Below the pieces are notes generated by a model that ran no database searches, had not been told where the DNA came from, and saw only the letters and a list, made by a program, of their open reading frames with translations. From NCBI RefSeq assembly GCF_943913055.1, contig NZ_CALTWS010000085.1, positions 1 through 10,647 of the forward strand: a stretch of DNA of 10,647 nucleotides, given 5' to 3'. The stretch comes from an uncultured Brevundimonas sp. (GTDB taxonomy: Bacteria; Pseudomonadota; Alphaproteobacteria; Caulobacterales; Caulobacteraceae). Below, one piece after another: positions 6,455 through 10,647 of this stretch. The position numbers were made by a program, and so were the translations under genes. Numbering within the stretch: the stretch's first letter is position 1; each line of letters begins with the position of its first letter.

Positions 6455-6931
6455 ATGCTGAAGAGCACTACGGCTTCGCTGAAGCCGGCCGACGTCGAGA
6501 AGAAGTGGATCCACATCGATGCCGAAGGCGTCGTGGTGGGCCGTCTCGCGACGTTCATCGCCAACCGTCTGCGCGGCAAGCACCGCGGCGACTACACCCC
6601 CCACGTCGATTGCGGCGACTATGTCGTCGTCACCAACGTCGACAAGGTGGTGTTCACCGGCAAGAAGAACACCGACAAGATCTACTACCGCCACACCGGT
6701 CACCCGGGCGGCGTCAAGCAGACGACGCCGGAAAAGGTCCTGAACGGCCGTTTCCCCGAGCGCGTCCTTGAAAAGGCCGTCGAGCGCATGTTGCCCAAGG
6801 AGAGCCCGCTGGCTCGCAAGCAGATGACGCACCTGCGCCTGTTCGCCGGTTCGACCCACGACCACGAAGCCCAGAAGCCCGAGACGATCGACTTCAAGTC
6901 GGCCTCGACCAAGAACACCCGGAGCGTCTGA
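6455..6931 (+). CDS. rplM: 50S ribosomal protein L13 (uL13)
   Basis: This 158-aa ribosomal protein is an early-assembly 23S rRNA binder of the large subunit. The family pattern is unbroken: KKWIHIDAEGVVVGRLAT (16-33), LRGKHRGDYTPHVDCGDYV (39-57), KIYYRHTGHPGG (75-86), the VERMLPK motif (109-115) and the C-terminal AGSTHDHEAQKP (131-142). It is about 16 residues longer than the 142-aa E. coli protein, mainly at a basic C-terminal tail (SASTKNTRSV). The ATG at 6455 is the only suitable start and fits the family N-terminus. Its ribosome site is weak: GGGAAA at 6441-6446, inside the 10-base palindrome TTCCCGGGAA (6436-6445). The gene is followed after 2 bases by rpsI. Confidence 0.97.
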   Translation: MLKSTTASLKPADVEKKWIHIDAEGVVVGRLATFIANRLRGKHRGDYTPHVDCGDYVVVTNVDKVVFTGKKNTDKIYYRHTGHPGGVKQTTPEKVLNGRFPERVLEKAVERMLPKESPLARKQMTHLRLFAGSTHDHEAQKPETIDFKSASTKNTRSV

Positions 6932-6933
6932 GC

Positions 6934-7431
6934 ATGACCGACGTCACCAACACCGAAACCGCCACCGGCTTCGATGCTCTGAAGAGCATGCAGACCCCCG
7001 GCGCGGGCGAAGAGCACCCCGTCTACGAGCAGAAGCTGGACGCCCAGGGTCGCGCCTATTCGACCGGCAAGCGCAAGAACGCGATCGCCCGCGTCTGGGT
7101 GAAGCCCGGCACCGGCAAGTTCACGATCAACGGCAAGGATCAGATGCAGTATTTCGCCCGCGAAATCCTGCGCATGATGATTGCCCAGCCGCTGGTCGTC
7201 ACCGGCCGTGAAACCCAGTTCGATGTGGTCTGCACCGTCGAGGGCTCGGGCCTGTCTGGCCAGGCCGGCGCGATCCGCCACGGCCTGTCACACGCCCTGA
7301 CCCACTATGAGCCGGCGCTGCGCCCGGTCCTGAAGCCGCACGGCTTCCTGACCCGCGACAGCCGCGTCGTCGAGCGCAAGAAGTACGGCCGCGCCAAGGC
7401 CCGCAAGTCCTTCCAGTTCTCGAAGCGCTAA
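6934..7431 (+). CDS. rpsI: 30S ribosomal protein S9 (uS9)
   Basis: This 165-aa small-subunit protein's C-terminal tail reaches the P-site tRNA. S9 motifs: YSTGKRKNAIARVW (42-55), SGQAGAIRHGLSHAL (108-122), RDSRVVERKKYGRAKARKSF (141-160), ending in the diagnostic QFSKR. An extra acidic, low-complexity N-terminal extension of about 38 residues precedes the core; E. coli S9 has 130 aa. Such extensions occur in alphaproteobacterial S9. The ATG at 6934 has GGAG at 6921-6924, nine bases upstream, and follows the rplM stop by two bases, so the two are co-translated. Two hairpins follow the stop codon. Confidence 0.97.
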   Translation: MTDVTNTETATGFDALKSMQTPGAGEEHPVYEQKLDAQGRAYSTGKRKNAIARVWVKPGTGKFTINGKDQMQYFAREILRMMIAQPLVVTGRETQFDVVCTVEGSGLSGQAGAIRHGLSHALTHYEPALRPVLKPHGFLTRDSRVVERKKYGRAKARKSFQFSKR

Positions 7432-7446
7432 CTCGCAACCGCGAGT
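7431..7446 (+). repeat. Small inverted repeat at the rpsI stop codon
   Basis: ACTCGC and GCGAGT are perfect 6-base arms around AACC, beginning at the last base of the rpsI TAA. No T run follows, so this is probably an mRNA-stabilising or accessory hairpin in front of the true terminator at 7455-7490. Confidence 0.6.
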
Positions 7447-7454
7447 GGGATTAC

Positions 7455-7490
7455 AAAGGCGCTCCGGGGCAACCTGGAGCGCTTTTTCTT
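7455..7490 (+). terminator. Rho-independent terminator of rplM-rpsI
   Basis: GCGCTCCGGG (7459-7468) pairs with CCTGGAGCGC (7473-7482) around a GCAA tetraloop (GNRA type), with one internal G-T pair. Three flanking A-T pairs extend the stem into the tract TTTTTCTTT (7483-7491). This is a textbook intrinsic terminator. It ends one base before the ribosome site of the following small ORF. Confidence 0.93.
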
Positions 7491-7491
7491 T

Positions 7492-7495
7492 GGAG
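7492..7495 (+). promoter_or_regulatory. Shine-Dalgarno of the 77-codon ORF
   Basis: GGAG lies seven bases before a TTG codon at 7503, directly after the terminator T tract. It is the main evidence that the TTG is used as a start. Confidence 0.5.
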
Positions 7496-7502
7496 AATAG
7501 CC

Positions 7503-7736
7503 TTGATCAAACGCGTCGCAGTCAGTGGAGCTGATCGGCACCCGGAAACCGGTGCCGAGTATCTTCTGGAAAGCTCTTTACAGGCGCAGGGCGGTCTTGA
7601 AGTGGGAGAGACGATTATCGTGTTTCTTATCGATGAGCCCGAGATCGAGGCTGATGCCGTGGTCAGATTTTTCCCCGGTTGGGGTTCAGGCTGGTTCGGA
7701 CTGCGGACCTGTGAATGGCGGGGTATTCCCAGATGA
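7503..7736 (+). CDS. Small hypothetical protein upstream of and overlapping argC
   Basis: This 77-aa product (TTG start; MIKRVAVSGADRHPETGAEY at the N-terminus) matches no family I recognise. It is acidic in the middle (GETIIVFLIDEPEIEAD, 40-56) and ends with a Trp/Gly-rich segment (FPGWGSGWFGLRTCEWRG, 57-74), suggesting a small beta-rich fold. There is no signal peptide or membrane segment. Evidence that it is real: GGAG at good spacing, an uninterrupted frame, and a stop overlapping the argC start as ATGA. Its GC (about 52% in two lines counted) is below that of its neighbours. It could be a coupling ORF that delivers ribosomes to argC or a recently acquired gene. Against it: a rare TTG start and small size. 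Confidence 0.55.
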   Translation: MIKRVAVSGADRHPETGAEYLLESSLQAQGGLEVGETIIVFLIDEPEIEADAVVRFFPGWGSGWFGLRTCEWRGIPR

Positions 7737-8665
7737 CCCACACCATCTTCATCGACGGCGAGGCCGGGACCACGGGCCTGGAGATCCGCGAGCGGCTGGA
7801 GGCGCGTCCCGACCTCGAGCTGATCCTGCTGGGCGACCGGCGGCGCGAGGTCGAGGCGCGGCGCGAGGCGCTGAATGCGGCCGATGCGGTGATCCTGTGC
7901 CTGCCGGACGAGGCGGCGAAGGAAGCCGTGGCCATGATCGAGAACCCGGCGGTACGGGTGATCGACGCCTCCACGGCCTACCGGGTCGATCCGGCCTGGA
8001 CCTATGGATTTGCGGAGATGGCACCCGGGCAGCGCGAGCGGATCGCGGGCGCGATGCGGGTGTCCAATCCGGGCTGCTATCCGACCGGTTTCATAGGTCT
8101 GGTCGCGCCGCTGGTGCGGGCGGGTCTGCTGCCCGCCGACTGGCCGGTGACGGTCAATGCGGTGTCGGGCTATTCCGGCGGCGGCAAGGCGATGATCGCG
8201 GAGTTCGAGGCCGGCACCCCGACACCCTTCCGCGCCTATGGCCTGTCGCTGAAACACAAGCATGTGCCGGAGATGACGCGGCACGCGGGCCTGTCGCGCG
8301 ACGTGCTGTTCGCGCCGGCTGTCGGCAACTATCGCCAGGGCATGCTGGTCGAGGTGCCGCTGCACCTGTCGGCCCTGCCCGAGACGCCGTCCATCGAGCG
8401 CATCCACGGGGCCCTGGCTGAAGCCTACGACGGCCAGCGGTTCATCGAGGTGGCGGAGCTGGAGACGACCGAGGCCATGACCGGCCTGGACCCCGAGGGC
8501 CTGAACGGCACCAACTGGATGCGGCTGCATGTCTTCGGCGACCGGTCGGGCGGGCAGGCGCGGCTGGTGGCGCTGCTGGACAATCTGGGCAAGGGGGCGT
8601 CGGGCGCGGCGGTCCAGAACCTGAACCTGATGCTGGGGCTGGACGAGGGGGCCGGGCTGGGGTGA
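7733..8665 (+). CDS. argC: N-acetyl-gamma-glutamyl-phosphate reductase
   Basis: This 310-aa enzyme reduces N-acetylglutamyl phosphate to the semialdehyde with NADPH, the third step of arginine synthesis. The dinucleotide-binding loop is GEAGTTGLEI (9-18). Catalytic C115 lies in SNPGCYPTGF (111-120), and SGYSGGGK (145-152) and LKHKHVPEM (173-181, likely base H177) form the rest of the active site. Its length and the short N-terminal domain place it with the type 2 ArgC, about 310 aa, rather than the ~340-aa type. The ATG at 7733 overlaps the preceding small ORF by 4 bases; an in-frame ATG at 7715 is less likely because it adds residues before the beta-strand leading into the GxxGxxG loop. Location downstream of rplM-rpsI is common in alphaproteobacteria. 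Confidence 0.96.
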   Translation: MTHTIFIDGEAGTTGLEIRERLEARPDLELILLGDRRREVEARREALNAADAVILCLPDEAAKEAVAMIENPAVRVIDASTAYRVDPAWTYGFAEMAPGQRERIAGAMRVSNPGCYPTGFIGLVAPLVRAGLLPADWPVTVNAVSGYSGGGKAMIAEFEAGTPTPFRAYGLSLKHKHVPEMTRHAGLSRDVLFAPAVGNYRQGMLVEVPLHLSALPETPSIERIHGALAEAYDGQRFIEVAELETTEAMTGLDPEGLNGTNWMRLHVFGDRSGGQARLVALLDNLGKGASGAAVQNLNLMLGLDEGAGLG

Positions 8666-8701
8666 TCCGCCGCGCTTGAAACCTACGCGGTCCTGCCGAC
8701 G

Positions 8702-8707
8702 TATATC
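8702..8707 (+). promoter_or_regulatory. Possible -10 element giving a leaderless msrB transcript
   Basis: TATATC ends five bases before the msrB ATG (8713). If used as a -10 element, transcription would start at or next to the start codon. The only -35-like sequence, TTGAAA at 8676-8681, is 20 bases away, which is long. There is no Shine-Dalgarno before the ATG, consistent with this reading. Confidence 0.25.
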
Positions 8708-8712
8708 CAGTC

Positions 8713-9210
8713 ATGATCCAGACCCTGAGCCGTCGAACCCTGTTCCTGACCGCCGGTGCGGTCGCCCTGACCGGCTGTGCGCCCGAGACGGCGGACGCCT
8801 CAACCCGTCACTACGCCAACTCGCCCTTTCGTCGCGTGACGGATGCGCAATGGCGACAGCGTCTGCCGCGCGCCGCCTATGACGTCCTGCGGCACGAGGC
8901 GACCGAGCGGCCCGGCTCCAGCCCCCTGAATAACGAGAGCCGGCGCGGGACCTTCGTCTGTCGCGGTTGCGACCTGCCGCTGTTCCGGTCGCAATGGAAG
9001 TATGACAGCCGCACCGGCTGGCCAAGCTTTTACGACGTCATCGCCGCCAATATCGGGACCAAGACCGACTATGCGATCGGCATACCGCGCGTGGAGTATC
9101 ACTGCGCCCGCTGCCTGGGGCATCAGGGCCATGTGTTTGACGACGGCCCGCGCCCGACGGGCAAGCGCTATTGCAACAACGGCGTGGCGCTGAAGTTCGT
9201 GCCCGCCTGA
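8713..9210 (+). CDS. msrB: Exported MsrB-type peptide-methionine (R)-S-oxide reductase, probable Tat lipoprotein
   Basis: This 165-aa enzyme reduces methionine-R-sulfoxide in proteins. The MsrB domain spans about 38-165. Two CxxC zinc pairs are present (C83/C86 in FVCRGC; C131/C134 in HCARC), with TGWPSF (101-106), GHQGHVFDDGP (136-146) and catalytic C154 in RYCNNGVALKF. The N-terminus carries twin arginines in SRRTLFL (6-12), a hydrophobic stretch (10-20) and a lipobox LTGC with C22. This predicts Tat export and lipid anchoring, so it would repair envelope proteins. The position of the usual resolving cysteine (S-G-C-G-W-P) holds T101. Apart from C22 and the zinc ligands, C154 is the only cysteine, so it is probably a one-Cys enzyme. 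It starts 47 bases after argC and is convergent with the gene at 9215. Confidence 0.93.
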   Translation: MIQTLSRRTLFLTAGAVALTGCAPETADASTRHYANSPFRRVTDAQWRQRLPRAAYDVLRHEATERPGSSPLNNESRRGTFVCRGCDLPLFRSQWKYDSRTGWPSFYDVIAANIGTKTDYAIGIPRVEYHCARCLGHQGHVFDDGPRPTGKRYCNNGVALKFVPA

Positions 9211-9239
9211 CGGGTCAGCCCTGTTCCCGGGCTGTCAGG
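9206..9239. terminator. Inverted repeat spanning the convergent gene ends
   Basis: CCTGAC (9206-9211) and AGCCC (9217-9221) pair with GGGCT (9229-9233) and GTCAGG (9234-9239). The result is an 11-pair stem with a 5-base bulge and a 7-base loop. It covers both stop codons of the two converging genes, which are only 4 bases apart. There is no T run on either side, so Rho-independent termination would be weak. Confidence 0.35.
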
Positions 9240-9598
9240 GCCGACTGGATGGTGATGCCGAACAGGATGGAGCCGATCACCACCATCAGGCCGTAGTTGA
9301 AGCCCCGGACGAAGAAGGGCACGACCGCCATGACCGTCACGATGGTCGGGAAAATACCCGCCCAGATCGCCGAGGTCGGGGCCAGCGGACTGATCATCGG
9401 GGGGCGATCGGCATTCAGCTTCATCAGCTTGGACAGCGGCTTGTTCAGCCCCACGAAGATGATGGTGTAAAGCACCGCCAGCGCCGGGTTCAGCCAGACC
9501 GGGCCCGGCTCGCCATAGACGGTCGCCGTCATCGTCAGGAGCAGAAGCGGGATGCCGGTCGCAAAGGCCAGCAGCAGGTTCGGTTCGATACGCGTCAA
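9215..9598 (-). CDS. Small integral membrane protein of unknown function coupled to phaC
   Basis: This 127-aa protein is of unrecognised family. Hydrophobicity suggests four membrane helices at about 8-28, 36-53, 77-97 and 102-120. A basic loop, KPLSKLMKLNADRP (53-66), lies between helices 2 and 3, probably cytoplasmic. No catalytic motif is seen. The start is taken as TTG at 9598, which overlaps the phaC stop (TTGA), with AAGG seven bases upstream. Longer readings starting inside phaC (9679) would add a hydrophilic out-of-frame stretch of phaC and are rejected. The coupling implies co-expression with the PHA synthase. A role at the membrane or in PHA metabolism is only a guess from position. 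Confidence 0.75.
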   Translation of the reverse strand: MTRIEPNLLLAFATGIPLLLLTMTATVYGEPGPVWLNPALAVLYTIIFVGLNKPLSKLMKLNADRPPMISPLAPTSAIWAGIFPTIVTVMAVVPFFVRGFNYGLMVVIGSILFGITIQSALTAREQG

Positions 9599-10647
9599 CT
9601 CTTGACCTTCACATAGGAGCCTGGGGCCGGTTCTATCGGCGAAAGTGGGCCGGATTTGGGGTCGCGGGCCGCGACCCACTCGCCGGACTTGTCATGCAGC
9701 CACTTGGCCCAGTGGTTCCACCAGCTGCCGGGATGCTTCTCCGCCCCCGCCTGCCACTCGGCCAGGGTGGCGGGCAGGTCAGGATTGGTCCAGTGCTGGT
9801 ATTTGTTGGCGCTGGGCGGATTGATCACGCCCGCGATATGGCCCGATCCCGCCAGTGTCAGGGTCACATCGGCGTTGGTGAAGGCCTTGGCGGAGCGATA
9901 GACCGAGTTCATCGGCGCGATGTGATCCTCGCGGCTGGCCTGGAAGTAGAGCGGGATCGTCACCTTCGACAGATCGACCGTGATGCCGCCGATCTCGAAC
10001 TGCCCCCGAGACAGCCGGTTCTGCCCGTACATGGAGCGGAGATAGTCCATGTGCAGCCGCTTGGGCATGCGGGTCTGATCCGCGTTCCAGAACAGCAGGT
10101 CGAAGGCCGCCGGCGACTTGCCCATCAGATAGTTGGACACGAAGAACGACCAGATGAGGTCGTTGGCCCTCAGCGCATTGAAGGTGTCGGCCATGGCCGC
10201 GCCGGGCAGGACGCCGCCGGCGGCATCCATCTGTTCCTCGATCTGGGCCAGCCAGTGCTCGTCGGTAAACAGCAACAGGTCGCCCGCCTCGGCAAAATCG
10301 TGCTGGGCCGCAAAGAAGGTGGTCGAGGCGACGGGTTGCACACCCTTCTCGGCCATATGGGCCAGGGCCGCGCCCAGCAGGGTGCCGCCGATGCAGTAGC
10401 CGACGGTGTTCAGTCGCTTCGATCCCGACTGTTCCAGCACCTTGGCGACGGCGCGATAAATGCCCTTTTCCAGATAGTCGTCGAAGCCGAAGTCGGCCTT
10501 GTCCACGTCCGGATTGACCCAGGAACAGACGAAGACAGTGAACCCCTGGGCCGACAGCCAGCGGATCAGGGAATTCTCCGGCTGCAGGTCCATGATGTAG
10601 AATTTGTTGATCCAGGGCGGGAAGATCAGCAGGGGGATGGCCCGCTG
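9595..10647 (-). CDS. phaC: Class I polyhydroxyalkanoate synthase (C-terminal 350 residues; N-terminus beyond window)
   Basis: This enzyme polymerises (R)-3-hydroxyacyl-CoA into PHA/PHB storage polymer on granules. The frame is open to the window end. It begins QRAIPLLIFPPWINKFYIMD, matching the conserved PPWINKFYILDL block, so the gene is cut, not started at the internal ATG (10593). Numbering from that Met, the lipase-like box GYCIGG gives catalytic C67, D223 lies in SREDHIAP, and H252 in GSGHIAGVINPPS; the triad is complete. WSFFVSNYLMGK (148-159) and LLFWNADQTRMP (166-177) are further class I signatures. The C-terminus ends SYVKVKS. About 240 residues of the usual ~590 are missing upstream. 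The stop overlaps the TTG of the small membrane protein gene. Confidence 0.96.
   Translation of the reverse strand, partial: QRAIPLLIFPPWINKFYIMDLQPENSLIRWLSAQGFTVFVCSWVNPDVDKADFGFDDYLEKGIYRAVAKVLEQSGSKRLNTVGYCIGGTLLGAALAHMAEKGVQPVASTTFFAAQHDFAEAGDLLLFTDEHWLAQIEEQMDAAGGVLPGAAMADTFNALRANDLIWSFFVSNYLMGKSPAAFDLLFWNADQTRMPKRLHMDYLRSMYGQNRLSRGQFEIGGITVDLSKVTIPLYFQASREDHIAPMNSVYRSAKAFTNADVTLTLAGSGHIAGVINPPSANKYQHWTNPDLPATLAEWQAGAEKHPGSWWNHWAKWLHDKSGEWVAARDPKSGPLSPIEPAPGSYVKVKS

Noticed and set aside
7451..8530. 359-codon minus-strand open frame opposite argC and the small ORF
   Set aside because: Antisense shadow of argC that also crosses the rpsI terminator; low-complexity His/Arg/Gln-rich product.
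9595..10593. Reading phaC as a complete 332-aa gene starting at the internal ATG
   Set aside because: The frame continues open to the window end with conserved PhaC residues (PPWINKFYI), so the ATG at 10593 is an internal Met and the gene is cut by the edge.

Overview
The window is high-GC DNA (about 62-68% in the housekeeping lines I counted by hand) with dense, tightly coupled genes. It looks like an alphaproteobacterial chromosome, most likely Caulobacteraceae (Brevundimonas or Caulobacter type). I base this on protein similarity recalled from the families, on the ruvX-pyrB-pyrC' block divergent from gatCAB, on the rplM-rpsI-argC neighbourhood, and on a class I polyhydroxyalkanoate synthase. 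The exact genus is inference.

Layout. Positions 1-1895 (minus strand) hold ruvX, pyrB and the start of a dihydroorotase-like gene whose zinc-binding histidines are missing, so it is probably the non-catalytic PyrC' partner of aspartate transcarbamoylase. Positions 2022-6265 (plus strand) hold the GatCAB tRNA amidotransferase operon, which makes Gln-tRNA(Gln) and/or Asn-tRNA(Asn). This operon is interrupted between gatA and gatB by a lower-GC gene resembling DUF2806 proteins, joined to both neighbours by 4-base stop/start overlaps. Positions 6266-6454 are a regulatory gap with an AT-rich segment and a strong leader hairpin. Positions 6455-7431 encode ribosomal proteins L13 and S9, closed by a textbook terminator at 7455-7490. 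A 77-codon unknown ORF follows and overlaps argC (arginine biosynthesis), then an exported MsrB-type methionine sulfoxide reductase. Positions 9215-10647 (minus strand) hold the C-terminal part of PHA synthase and a small four-helix membrane protein coupled to it.

How the genes work together. Most are core metabolism and translation: pyrimidine synthesis, tRNA-dependent amidation, ribosome assembly, arginine synthesis, protein repair in the envelope, and carbon storage. The parts that do not fit this background are the DUF2806-like gene embedded in gatCAB, the 77-aa ORF upstream of argC, and the unknown membrane protein behind phaC. No tRNA, rRNA, CRISPR array, IS element or integrase was seen. 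No gap between genes exceeds 300 bases.
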